A DNA stretch of 64,000 nucleotides from Beroe forskalii (lineage: Eukaryota; Ctenophora; Nuda; Beroida; Beroidae): positions 83,342 through 147,341 of the forward strand of contig WFMF01000444.1 of the NCBI GenBank assembly GCA_011033025.1. Reading direction: 5' to 3'. The position numbers were made by a program, and so were the translations under genes. The notes under the pieces are model-generated. The model had not been told where the DNA came from and made no database searches. It saw only the letters and a list, made by a program, of their open reading frames with translations. Positions 22,124 through 34,520 of this stretch are shown here, one piece after another; the first letter of the stretch is position 1; every line of letters begins with the position of its first letter.

Positions 22124-23570
22124 CTATGGTGGCCGAGGTGGCTAATGGCATTTTTAAGCAATTTTTATCGTAATCAAAGTAAAATCAACCTAAAATAAAA
22201 ATAAAATAAAAATAAAACCAAAATGAAATGAAAAAAGAATGAAAATGAAATAAAAATGAAATGAAAATTTTAAAAAATCAAAATGAAAATCAAAATAAAA
22301 TACAAATCAAAGTAAAACCAAAATTAAATCAAAATAAAATCAAAATAAAACCAAAGTAAAATAGAAATAAAACCATTTTAAAATGAAAATAAAATGAAAA
22401 CGAAATGAAAACGAAATGAAAATGAAAGTAAAATCAAAATAAAATCAAAATAAAACCAGAATAAAACCAAAGTAAAAACAAAGTAAAATAAAACCATTTT
22501 AAAATGAAAATAAAATGAAAATAAAATGAAAACGAAAATGAAAATGAAAGTAAAATCAAATAAAACAAAATAAAAGTAAAACCAAAATTAAATCAAAATA
22601 AAATCAAAATAAAACTAAAGTAAAATAAAAAAAAACCATTTAAAATTTTTAGAGTTTAAAAAAAAAAAAAAAAATAAATTTAAGAAAAAAAAAAAAATGA
22701 AAAAATTTCGACAAAATTTTGAAAAAAATCGCTCATGGCCGAGGTGGCTAATCTAGAATCTACAGCGCGCTGTATGAAAATTCGTGCGCAACAAAAGTTA
22801 TGTTAAAGGAGTCTGCGCTCACTGACCCATATCTCAAGATCCACAAATAGTAGAGACATGATCGAGGTCATGTTTTGTTCATCTAAGACAGGAGTAGGTA
22901 ATTGGCTATAAGAAGTTCTGATGACGTCATTATGATGTCATTATGACGTCATCAACAGCAAATTTTCTTGCTTGTTTAGCGAAAATAGGTCATCTTTGTG
23001 CGCATTTTTGACCAAGAAGGAATGGAGATAGCTCAAAATGTTGAAAAATCGTTAGTTGGAAATTTAAAGAGCTTTCAGAAAATCATACGGATCATTGGGC
23101 TATCTCGATTTTTCATCGAGATATACGCGATTTTCTAAGGCACGGTGAAAAATCGATTTTGAAGTTTTAGAGAAAACTTAAACGAGACATGTCAAAACTT
23201 ACGACTTATCATGAGCTGAGACCGGCCAAAGTATATTGGGCTAAGGCGAAATTGTATAGTAGGCTATGTGAAATCGATTTGAGCCAATTTTGGTGCTGTG
23301 ATGACGTCATCAAAAACACTAAAACAACGTATTTTGCGATAGATTGTTATTTTGCGCTACTTTGAACATCTCTTACTCAGAGAGTTTTCATTGTATTATG
23401 TTTTACTTCAATACATTGCTTGTAGACCTCAATTTAGCTATAAAACGAGTTCCGTGGTGAACAGCCGAAAAATGTTGCCATGGGAAGCCTCCAAAGATTG
23501 ACCGCTAAATTATTGAGATTACATCTATGACGAAAATTTACTGTAGCCAGCTATTCTGTGATACGATGGT
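22124..23570. other. Spacer between copies A and B with AT-rich tract
   Basis: 22160-22690 is a degenerate array of AAAATNAAAATG-like units ending in long poly(A) runs. It is flanked on both sides by GGCCGAGGTGGCTAAT (about 22132 and 22737), which resembles the A-box region of tRNA-Leu/Ser genes. 22760-23570 is unique in the window and contains GATGACGTCATTATGATGTC repeats. No gene seen. Confidence 0.65.
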
Positions 23571-23617
23571 GGATCTCTTGAGTTACACACAAAGCCATCT
23601 CAGTAACTTTTTCATTC

Positions 23618-23870
23618 TCAGCCTTTCTCTGTCGAGATATATAATGCGTGAAAGAATTGTCTCACGGTTTTATAATTTTCTTGACGTCTTGACCTCAACT
23701 TTGCGATGAACTGTATCCGATTCGGAGAGTCCCGTAATTCGATCTGTTGACGTAGGGCACGAACCAGTTCTGGAAGGAGGTATCTTTGGTCTTGGCACAA
23801 CGTCCCATAGTCCAACAAAACCAGAGCATATTATGAACTCTTTGTACTGGTGTGGCATTCAGTGAGTTGG
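23618..23870 (-). pseudogene. Decayed gag-like fragment (copy B)
   Basis: Same - strand capsid-like segment as 5860-6123, with the same stop and one base missing near 23820 that shifts the frame. Only the part right of the duplication border is present. Confidence 0.45.
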
Positions 23871-23929
23871 CGTAATCAAAGCGGGGTCAGAAAAAGGATG
23901 GGTTCTCCCCTTCTTATACTTCATGGGTG

Positions 23930-24117
23930 TCGAACATACTGTTTTGCAGCACCTTTTCCCCCTTGCCCCCCCTTTTGGTTTCCCATGGTGCCTCACCCCC
24001 CTCAAAAGCAGAACGGGTAAATTTTGTTCTTTCCCCAATCCCCCTTTTACCAATTTGATAAATCTATGTAATTGTTAAGAGTTGTTATCATTACCTATTA
24101 TATTGATATAGAAAAAG
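23930..24117. repeat. B-specific insert of about 190 bp
   Basis: Copy A runs directly from TTCATGGGTG to GAAAATGCAAGC. In copy B a block with C-rich runs (TTTTCCCCCTTGCCCCCCCT) is inserted. No clear terminal repeats. Confidence 0.55.
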
Positions 24118-25524
24118 AAAATGCAAGCTCTGTCATGACGACCCTGAGCTCGTATCTTCAAGTTTTTACCTCTTCATCATGTAAACAGCCTCTCCTTTCC
24201 ACTAAGAATCAACGATATATTATTTAATTATAAGGTATAACGTATTTAAAGCGAATCCATCGAGCAAAGTGCTGTGAAGATGCTTTGTTTGCTTGGTTTC
24301 GATACGTGCTTCTTTTGCGTGGGTGAACAATTCCATGAATTTCAACCACCTACTTAAAATTTTCATTTTCAACTATAACCCGTTAGTTGTACGATGTCCA
24401 CTAAGAATAATAATAAAGTAATCAATTACAATATAATATTCCTCAGTATTTCCCAGCTTTGCTGAATTTCACGAACAAGAATTCACCTGGCTATAATTCC
24501 CATTACTTCATTCTTTCATTCCGTAGGTTATAGTTTTTCCGAATGACAGCTCTCTCTCTGAGAATGACTGATGGTCTTTGAGGCCTGGATGGAATCAATT
24601 CGGCGCTCTACATGTCTCATTTTCTCTCTTATGTTCACTGTAAATTGTGAATAGTTTTTTAAACGAAGATTATGATGATTTAGGATCTTCCGGGCCAACG
24701 CCTATAGTATGGGATTTTATGATTTCATTTTCGACTTATTGTTTACTAAGATGATTATCAGTGGTCACAATTATGAAGATATGTCAAAAATGAAAGGAAT
24801 GATAAGAAGAGAGTAAGAATACTTTATTGAAGTTCAAGTAAATAATATCTAATCGTAATTTTGACCTGTACTCTGTCCTTGGTCACTGACCTCTATTTGG
24901 TGTTCAATTGTCTGTCTTCAAACTTCTAAACTTCTTCTTTAGATTATATCAGATAATAATCACTTAAGTTTAAGTATCATATATCATGATGCTGAGTCAA
25001 ATGCGCAATATTTTTGTCCCATCTTGCTTTTAGACATCTCATTTACTTCCATGGTCAAGCTTTCGAGTTCTCTTTATTTTAATGATTCTCTTAAAATCAC
25101 TTTATGAATAACTACGTGAAGTTTTATCAATGACAAGGTATTGATATAGCGAGGTTTCGATGGTATTGTGCGAATACCACACAATGGCCTAGATGAAAAC
25201 GAGTTCATGCGAAAACGTTTTTAGATTTCATCAGATAATAATAATAATTAATTAAACCAATAATTATACCAATATTTCATCAGATAATCATTATACCAAT
25301 TATACCAATTATCAGATATAGTGGTGCTGAGTCAAATGCTTTCTCAAAGTCAAAATAGAAAATAATGTCTATTTTCCTTCGCGGAAACGTCAGCAAAATA
25401 GAGTTTTCTCTGTTGACTTGTCCATCTGCGATTGACACATAAAAATTGTATGAACTATGTTTTTAGGTATTTAGTATTTTTCCTATTGCCCTTGTGGGCA
25501 CGTTGGACATGGCTTTAACTATAG

Positions 25525-26430
25525 TAAATTCGGACTTCATTGGGTTCCATAGGACCATCTCAAAAGGGTCTCCCATCCCCCACCTTCAACAGACTAAGTG
25601 GACTCACCCCTTATTACTGACTCCAATGAGATAATGGGCTTAATTTTTCAGATTTGGCTGGACTTGTTTCAACATAATATTATGAGCTGAAACGCCGGCT
25701 TTCTTCAGCCGATTTAAGTGGACTGTTTGCTTTTCGCCTGTGTCTAGATGGTTAATGACATGTGTTATGATGAACGGTCGAGGGCCGTTTCTTCACAAAA
25801 AAGATCCCTTCATAATTTCTCTAGAACTTCTGACTGCCGGAGGGGAACTCCTCCATCAGGAGGCAATGTCCCCCTACTGGTGGGGCTTCCCGAACCGGCC
25901 TTTGTCTACACTATCCTTCCTAGGTGGAGCTTACTCGTTTATGGGATGCACATGTGGAACTTTTCAATCGTGCAATTGATATTCTCTACAATTTGCAGGA
26001 ATATGAACGAGCAGATACCATTAAAATCCTTTATATTTGGGACTGAAATCACTTCATTTACTAAAAGTTTGAAGATTGTTATCATTTAAAATATCTAATT
26101 ATATGAGTTACTAAAAGTATGATCTAAAGTAAGGGCTCATCCAAATCCTTACTTGGGTTTTATCTCGACTCTCCAGTCAAACTTTTCGAATCACACCAAA
26201 ACGGTCCAGGCGTGTCGGCTGAGTACAATATACCTTGCCTCTGCAATAATAGAACGCCTTATTTTGGAATTGCCACTAAATCATTGATAGTGTCTTATTC
26301 AGGCTTGAATGTTTTAGTAGAGGATGGAGGTGCAATGGCTGTGTTTTAGGTTCGGTTTCAATATCACCTCATCATCTGTGCTCGTAACCTGGTAGTCATC
26401 TATAATATCAGAACGTAACTGTCTGATATA
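25525..26430. repeat. Repeat blocks shared with 2.4-5.4 kb and 7.2-7.7 kb
   Basis: 25525-25690 matches 2468-2640 and 7206-7370. 25720-25950 matches 3840-4080 and 7400-7640. 25955-26430 matches 3570-3780 and 4915-5420. No preserved protein in any of the three places. Confidence 0.7.
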
Positions 26431-27835
26431 TAGAGCTTCTTTTCACTTTCTATTGTTACTATTTAGAACTTCTAATTATTATAAGTAACTTGATTAGTAT
26501 AGAATATAGATTACTGTTTTCTAGGTTAGCAATCAGATTAAATTGAGTGTCGTTCAAGATTGAGAATGGTTTGACTGAGAATTATTGAATTTATAAAATC
26601 TATTTTAGCTATAATTGGTTCAGAATTGATTGGACTAGAAAAGGAAAAGGACGCTCCTATCTTCTGAGTCGTGCTCAGGCTAGACTCATTTCTTTGTGAT
26701 CGCTATCTATATCCGCTTTCAAGGCGTAGTCAAAATTTTGCCTCTTCATCGTCAGATGAAAGAAATAGCTCCCCATTTACACCTAGAATCCATGATATTA
26801 TTGACGAGGGTATGTTTTAACGGAATCCAGGAAGAGAAAGATGTTTTGTCTGCTTGTGTTGCAGCGTGGATGTTTGGAACTTGACCCCCCCCCCCGATCT
26901 TGTACGATGGAACGCTCTCTCCATCTTCTCTTTCCTCTGTTCGTTATCCTCTCCGGTGGACGCGTCTTCGTCCGTGACTCCGTGAGGTCCTCCTGGTCTC
27001 GTGGCAGGTCAGTATACTCAAGGGCTCCAGCGGCGGTTTGTCCTCGAGTCATCCTCAATTAGTTATTGTAGCTTGATATTCGATAATGATGAAAAACAAA
27101 CTCTACTAAACGTAATTCTATAATGATGATATTTCTATGAATGTACAATCTTCCGCTTGGCGGACTTGGACCCTTGTCTTTTTAGGGGCCAGTGGGAGTA
27201 GTTAGTGTGAAATCGTATGTCTGTGAAAATGAACGGAAGAGGAATAAATTTGGCGCGCAGCGCCCTTACATACAGTGCTCCTTTATAATATTTAGTAATC
27301 TAATAGAGTACAGGGTTGCGCGGCGCTCCCGAAGGAGAAGCCGCGCGCGCTTCACTAAAGCGCCCTTTAGTTTAAACATTGTTATTATTACAGGGTACGG
27401 GTCTTATCACATTACAACACCCTCTTTTCCCATCTTTTTTTTCCATCTTTTCCTCCCATCTTTTCCTCTTTTAACTTAACTCCCATCTTTCACTCTTTTC
27501 CTCATTTATCCTTAACTCCCATCTGACATTCTGACATCTCACTTCCTTTGTCAAGCTTTCGAGCTCTCTTAATAATTCTCTTAAAATCACGTGATGAATA
27601 AGTACGTGACGTTTTAATGATTTCAATGATTCCTCTTTAATAACTCATGAACTATGTGATGTTTCCATTGCGAATACCACGCAATGCTCCTCTCAATGAC
27701 GGTCTAGATAGCTACTCTGTTAGGGCGGCACAAGTTTCCCTTATTTGAGGCGATTGAAAGAGGATTTCGATTTAATTTTGTAATGCGAGAGAATGTTTCA
27801 ATACCTCAGCTCTTTTTATGCTCAGATCAATTGGT

Positions 27836-28150
27836 TCAATATTGAGAAGTAGGAATCAAGGGTGAGTGCTTGGATGAGCCCATTATTGTTCCTGCAGTGG
27901 TACTGCAAATTTTGTTAAATTTTCTGTTAAATTTAGATTGATATTGAAGTGCAGAATTAGCCCAAAATAAGCATCCGTATAGTAGTTTTGGGCGCGTAAG
28001 GCTCTTGTAGATCCTGAGATCCAACCCGTGGCAGGGTTCAGTCCGTCCCCAGTCTCTGGCTTCTACTAAGGATGTTCTAGAGATTATCCCATCCTGAAGA
28101 TGAGTTCCTGGAAAGTTTTGAATCGAAATGTACCCCAAAGTATTTTACTG
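27836..28150 (-). pseudogene. LINE reverse-transcriptase C-terminal fragment (copy B)
   Basis: Same remnant as 9486-9860, with further small indels. It contains LRIYKSLTRPKLLYGCLFWA on the - strand and is truncated after KHSPLIPTS. Non-functional. Confidence 0.65.
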
Positions 28151-28679
28151 TGGAATTTACGGGAAGGAGAAAGCCGAGGCAAGTGTACTGGTAGATCAAG
28201 AGATTTCTTTTTCCGATGTGAAAAAGTAACTATGTAAGGTTTTTTTTCTAGTTGATTTTTTCTATGTTGATTTGTAGATATATGTAGATGTATGCAGATA
28301 TATCAGCTGTGTGGAGTCAAATTCTCGATGGCCGTTCTTCTAGCCTGAAGACAATTTTCTTTCACACTTTGTCTTCTTCTTCGTGTGCGTTCATGTCTCG
28401 AAGCTTGCGTTTCATTCAAGCTTTGAGTTGGGGCGAGCTGTCATGCGAGAACGAATTGTTTCCCGTATAGATATATGTAAATCACGAGTTTCCTTTGGAT
28501 ATTTCATTTCCCCTCCATTGTCAATTGTGTCCTGATTATAATCCATCTTTTTCTATCCTTTACTCCCATCTGACATTGTAACATGTCATTCATCACTTCC
28601 TTTTGCAAGCTTTCGAGCTCTCTCTTAATTTCAATAATTCTCTTGAAATCACGTGAATAAGTACGTGATGTTTCATGAT

Positions 28680-30180
28680 CTACGTGATGTTGTAATTGTT
28701 ATTGTGCGAATACCACACAATGGCCTTATCAACGACGATGTGAATCTACAATAAATTATTCATTCCTTCTGAACGAGTAACAAGAATTGCGCCTGCCGGC
28801 GCATTTCTTGTGCCCGTTGTTCCCGTATGCAGGCGCTTAATTTCCTGTTCCCCGGGGCTGGTATAAAAACATACCATCATTTGATCGTCGACCATTGCAC
28901 GTCTCGCTTACTGACACGATGAGTTGACGATAAAACACTGCTATCAAGTGTCACATCATGATACCAAAGTACCAACATCATTGAATCAATTTTATAGATA
29001 TTTCATCCATGAGTATAGACTGAAAACAATAATTGCGCTCGTTTTCTCTAACATCGGCGAGCGCTTAAATTTCATGAAACAGTTAAGTCCGTACGTGATC
29101 ATAAATCGCACGTGCATTTTATTGCGCGTGCAACACCTGCCACGTTCTGTTGCGCGCAACACCTGCCATGTTCTGTGTGATGTTCTGTTTGCGCGCGTAC
29201 CCATTCATTCTTGGTTGTTTCCTTTTGAGTTTTGTGTGACATCTCGTGCCCATATCAAGCGTTGCGCATTATCAAACATTTCCATTGATGACAATAATTA
29301 TATCATACGAAATCGCATTATTTTCTGTCCTTGCAAGTTTTTGCAGTTTGAGTTTATGTTGCTCAGCAGTCAGCTATCACAGTCAGGGCTCACTTTGAAA
29401 TAAAAACTTGATCGAGGATTTCTCATGGTGAATATTGATATCCAACCTGGGCATCGAAATTTGTGATTTTAAGATCAACCTTGCCAACTTGAAGAGAAGG
29501 ATTTACTAACCAAGATAGAAGATTCAGAAATCGTTAATTCATCAGGATTCAGGTACCAGGGCAGAATTTCATCTCTTACTTTCCTCAGCTCAATTGCTAA
29601 GGTCAATAATCATACATTGATCAAACTCAAATTGCACATTGTGAATTGTCTCCTGTTTGAAAGAAAAATGTTAAAATTTGATTGAAACTCAATCAAAATT
29701 TGATGGAAATTTCAAGAAAATCGATGAACATTCATGCACCTCTTGTCATTGACAAGTTTGGTGAAATTGAAGAATAATGAAGTTGTTGCAAAGAAGCAAT
29801 CTCCTAGTTTCAGCATTAGGATGGACAGAGCATTGAACTGGAATACCTGTAAGCAAGCTGCAGTGCGCACTGTACAGGATACCACTACACCAAGCTATAT
29901 TGACGCGAGTGATATTATAAAGGAGCAGCTGAATGCTTGAAAATGGAGCATACGTGCATACGTACATACACGCATACCAAATCGGATCACACCACCTATT
30001 TCAGATTTAACAGTACGCGTAAAGGTAGTATACACACAGACCCCACAAAACACGATCTCTGCTAACCTTTTCTCAATGCCTTTTTGTAAAACAAAAACGC
30101 GATTGGGAACAGGAAAAAATTCGAATTCTGTGGATTTGCATAATAATCCGAATTCTGCGCTAGGTTACTCTATTTAATTA
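28680..30180. repeat. B-specific block of about 1.5 kb, origin unclear
   Basis: Copy A passes from the AAGCTTTCGAGCTC-type repeat to AATTAAAATCAC almost directly, so this block is extra in B. It contains a near-palindrome AAGAATTGCGCCTGCCGGCG at about 28782, a TATA-like GGTATAAAAAC at about 28860, and an inverted pair AATTTCCTGTTCCC (about 28835) / GGGAACAGGAAA (about 30098). Open frames have no ATG-led, recognisable protein. Possibly a non-autonomous DNA element. Confidence 0.45.
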
Positions 30181-30789
30181 GTTAATTAAAATCACTGATT
30201 GATAAAAAACGGTGGATCCAAGTAACCTTCCCGTTCTGCACCGTTTAATAAGTACGGTAAGTGAGCTTGTGCTTCAACCAGCTTTGTGTTCAGGTAAATC
30301 AGGTGATTTCGTTGTCTGTGGAAGTCCAATGACCGCAGTTTTCTTTGTGTGTTTTGGCCGGGGTATAGACAATGTATATTGTATCCACTTCATCAATTGT
30401 CGTTGTGGTGCTTACATGGGTCGTGCTAAGCATCACTTTACATCAAAAATTGTTAACAAATTTTGGCAAAACGGCCAAATCAAAATATGTTCTTAAAAAA
30501 TCGTGAAAAAGAAAAGAATAGCCGAAGGCAAAAAAGAAGGAATGAAAAAAATAGAAAAATGGAGGATTTGACAATAATAAAAGAAAAAAAAAGGGCAAAA
30601 AGAAAAGAAAAAGAAAAGAAACAAATGAAATAAAAGAAATGATTATGTTGCAATTAATATTTTAAATGTAACTCTCGTCATTGCTACCTTAATTAAAATA
30701 ACCCCCGGACCATCTTCGTAGATGATCCATTGCCAATTCTGCGGTGCTAGTGCTTGGCAGGTTCCTCACATCAATCTATAATGTGTATT

Positions 30790-31170
30790 ATTGCAATGAG
30801 AGTTCATAATGCGGGTAAGCCTTGTCGGCTTACCCATGAAACCCAAGATGCAGAGTTTTCTTCGGATGTTGTCCATTCGTAGGTAGTGTTCCCATACAGC
30901 TGCCGCATGGAAGGTGGCAGGGAGATTTGTGATCATGTAACCGATGACCACCTCCGTCATCATGTGGGAGTTATAAAAAGTCTCGTGGGTCTTTCTGGAC
31001 CGTGTGTCCTTGATGAGGGGTATGGCCTTGTTGGTCATACGGTAGTACTCCTCGTGGAGGGCTCTTGACTGGGTGTGGCCCTCCCTTAGGATTACATACA
31101 CTAGGTAAGTGTACTTCTCCTGAATTTCGATCCTTTGTAGTGTCTTCTCCTCATCTACATTCTACACTTT
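30790..31170 (-). pseudogene. Unidentified protein-like fragment (copy B)
   Basis: Counterpart of 12464-12825, also open, with AAVWEHYLRMDNIRRKL retained but many other residues changed. Its change pattern relative to copy A does not indicate constraint on protein. Confidence 0.35.
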
Positions 31171-31634
31171 CAGCAACATCCTCATTCGTCGAGGTTTCAG
31201 GGGCTGGAACTTGTTGTTCCGAATGATGGAAAGCAAAAAAGAAAAGGAATGAAAAAACAGAAAAATAGAAGAGTTGAAAAGAATAAAACAAAAAAGAAAA
31301 AAGTAGAGAAACAAAAGAAATAAAAGAAATGAAGATAGTAGAATTGAAAAGAAAGGATATAGCTGCCATGTGGCAATAACAGCCATGTTGCAAATATGCT
31401 CAAAATTCCCCCGTCCCCGCCTTAGCTTGATCTTGTCTACTTTTTAGATATAGCCACCGAATTCCGATCCTTTCTATATCTAGTTTCTACAGAGTAATCT
31501 ATGATATAGTATAGAAATAGATACTCTAAACTATAATAAGTACTCGTTGAATCTTTTGATTTACTTTATTAGGGAGCTGCAATTTGCAGATCATTATATT
31601 AATTAGTTTTTCTTAAGTTATGTGTCTGAATGTT

Positions 31635-32220
31635 TTTTTTTTGCATATCGAGGAACTCGCCATATAGGTCCGGGGTTACCGAACGTTTAGACAATGTCCT
31701 TGGTTATGGGACACACTCAATGTCGAACCAAGTCATTTCTCCTCGATATCCAAAAAGATTTGCAGCATATACTGCGAGTGTGTACCATTTCCAACTAACC
31801 TCAAGTGGCTAGTTGGTTGTGTTGTAGCGGAGATTCCTTGGATGTGTAGGTGGTGGGAAAAAGAAAAAAAGTATCAATTGAGATACATAACTGCACCCTG
31901 TATGAAGGCAATCAGCTTACTGCAGCGAAAGGCTGCACTATGAAAAAGTCAAGTGGGAAGCAAAAGCAAATTTATTTAATTTACTAAAAGATAAAGGCAA
32001 GATATAAATTAAGACACTTTCAGCATAATATTAAAATAATAATACTATTTGATAAAACAATATTATTTAATAATATTATTTATTATTTCTATTTAATACT
32101 AATATTTAATAATAATAATATTATTTAATAAAATAATAATATTATTTAATTTACTAAGAGATAAAGGCAAGATATAAATTAAGACACTTTCAGCATAATA
32201 TTAAAATTGTATAAGTAGCA
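31635..32220 (-). mobile_element. Retroposon with poly(A) tail and 15-bp target duplication, copy B only
   Basis: ATGTGTCTGAATGTT occurs at 31620-31634 and again at 32221-32235. The single target site is seen in copy A (about 14485, ATGTGTCTGGATGTT). A run of ten T (31633-31642) at the left border is a poly(A) tail on the - strand. Inside, a 60-base segment (ATAAAGGCAAGATATAAATT...) is repeated at about 31985 and 32160 around an AATAATATT-rich tract. No ORF recognised; likely a SINE or truncated LINE. Confidence 0.8.
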
Positions 32221-33339
32221 ATGTGTCTGAATGTTACAATCAGTAACAGTTTCACCTCGTGGATTGATGGTCATATATGGGTTGATTTTGTGGAGTTGGG
32301 TGTCTGATATGATCTTTGTTTCTTTGTAAGTATGTGGTGGTTCTAGGCAAACATCTGCAATGGACAGGATAATATATGTATGGCTACTGCTGGAGTGCTG
32401 GTTACCGCTCTGGTTACCGCTCATCACTTGAGTAGGTTGAGTTTAGAGAAAACTGAAAGAGGTGTTTGCAGTGTAAAAAAACAAATTCAGAGGAATATAT
32501 CCTACCTAAGTCACGTGATCAGGGTGTGGTGGTTATTAGGTCGTGTTATGGCTATACTGCCGTGGTATATCAAAACACTGATATTGTTATGACTATGGTG
32601 TCGGGGCTATGGAATCAGGTGATTCCTGACTAGGAGGATTGCCACAGCGCGCAGTAAAGCCGCGCACCGAAGCGGTAAAATATGATAAATAACAGTGCTG
32701 GGTGATGAATTATAAGACGATATAACACATGCATTGTGATATGCCAATAAATTGGTAATTAGATAAACTTATGAATTTAACTTGTGTGCCTCCTCGGTTA
32801 CAGTTCCTACTCTTTGTTCGTTCATTTCTTTGTGACAACATGATCATTGAAAAAGTCTTCCTTCATAGCATCAATTAATTGAGCTCCTAATTAACTCTTT
32901 CTTTGTAGTTATATTTTTATCTACAAACTACAGTACAGAATTGCTGTAGTCCGTTCAGCCATGTCAATAAGGTTAATGTGGCAGTTCTAGGTATTTTGTT
33001 ATCTGCAATGAACAGGATGTAATATAGTAATTAGCAATATGTATGGTGATGAATGATGAAACGAAATAACACATTCACTGTGATATCCTATTAAATTAAA
33101 AACGATATATAAACTTATGAATTTGACCTGTACAGCTGCTCCTCGGGTGCAGCTGCTGCTCCCTCTCTATCCTCAAATCTTCGTGCAACAAAACAATGGT
33201 CAATGACTCTCAAATCTCAATTACATAGCTCTTCTAGCTTGTGTCTCCAGTCCTTTTCTGGACTAAAAGAAGATATTGTTGTCATAGTAACAATCTCTGT
33301 TTTCAAAGAAGAATATTGTTTTGTTTTCAGAGTTACAAT

Positions 33340-33545
33340 TGGTTACTGTCCAGTGTACGTTGTCATGTGACCAGTAGTCAGTACTCATGTGACCTCTCCG
33401 TTGTAATGTGATTATGTTGTCATGTGACTATGTTGTATTGTTGTCATGTTACCAGTGCGGTGTCATGTTACCAGTGCGGTGTCATGTGACCAGTACGTTG
33501 TCATGTGACCAGTATGTTGTCATGTGACCAGTCTTTTGTCAAGGT
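33340..33545 (+). repeat. 19-bp minisatellite, short version (copy B)
   Basis: About 9 units of the same TTGTCATGTGACCAGT-type repeat as 16270-16735, again ending just before the flotillin exon. Confidence 0.85.
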
Positions 33546-33566
33546 AACAACCCCCGAATCTTGCAG

Positions 33567-34310
33567 TTGATTGGTTCCGCGGAAGCGTATCAGATCGAGG
33601 CTCTGGGTAAGGCTGAGGCAGAACAGATGAGTCAGAAGGCAGCTGCATACAATCAATACGGAGATGCAGCCATCATGTCGCTTATTCTGGAGAGTCTACC
33701 TAAGGTGGGTTGGATATATCTATAGTGGTTTTCCTAGAGCATCATGCCCCTGAATCCATGGAAAATCACCTCTGTGAATCCCTCCTTTTTATATTTTTCC
33801 CTGGTCGTGCGAGGCATATAATTTCCCATACTTATCATTGTCATTTGAAATTCTTATTATTCATATCCTTGAAATAATAAAATTTCCTGAACCCCGTTAC
33901 ATTAATGATGCACGTTCTCCCTTTTCAGATCCGCAACCCCCATTGAAACTAACTTATAACCCGTCCCTCAGATCGCTGCTGAAGTGGCTAGTCCGCTCAA
34001 TAAGATCGAGGATATCGTGATAACGAGCGGAAACGACGGTTCCGTGTCCTCGGAAGTAACGAAGCTCCTTGCGCAGCTTCCTCCCTCCGTACAGGCCCTC
34101 ACTGGACTAGATCTAACAAAGGTACGGTGAATTAGAAGTTTCAGCTTGCGCATTTTCATCGACCCATTTGTGGATGGATCCATCTGCATACATGTGAGAA
34201 ATTACTATATTAATAAGGCTTTGAAATTTCTAGTGCTACCTTGCTAGGATTAACGCATTGTTCCCCTCTTTCAGGCTCTGGAACAAATCCCTGGAGTAAC
34301 CAAAGCTTAA
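33567..34310 (+). CDS. FLOT2: Flotillin-2-like, three C-terminal exons (copy B)
   Basis: Exons 33567-33704, 33972-34121 and 34275-34310, same phases and lengths as copy A, encode an identical 107-residue C-terminus. By direct comparison there are 7 changes in the first exon and 3 in the second, all at synonymous third positions, and none in the last. Introns and flanks differ more, with indels. Earlier flotillin exons are not found between copies A and B, so this copy cannot be a complete gene as assembled. It may be the other allele, or an alternative 3' end of the same gene. Confidence 0.85.
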
Positions 34311-34369
34311 AGTAGTGATATCATCCTTCCAACCCGCCTGACATGATGCCCTTTCTCGTGGTGATGTCA

Positions 34370-34520
34370 TGAAGTCACGCGTTATGCGTGAAGTGACGCG
34401 TTATTCATTGCGTGGAGTTACGCGTTTTGCTGCATAAGGCGTTACTATACGCGTAACTTATGCGCTAAATAACGCGTTATGCGTGATGCATCGCGTGACG
34501 TAACGCGTTATGCGTGACTT
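34370..34520. repeat. ACGCGT repeat cluster (copy B)
   Basis: Counterpart of 17640-17830, with GCGCTAAATAACGCGTTATG replacing the central unit. Confidence 0.65.

Noticed and set aside
33567..34310. Copy B flotillin as a decayed pseudogene
   Set aside because: All 10 differences from copy A are silent and all splice sites are intact.
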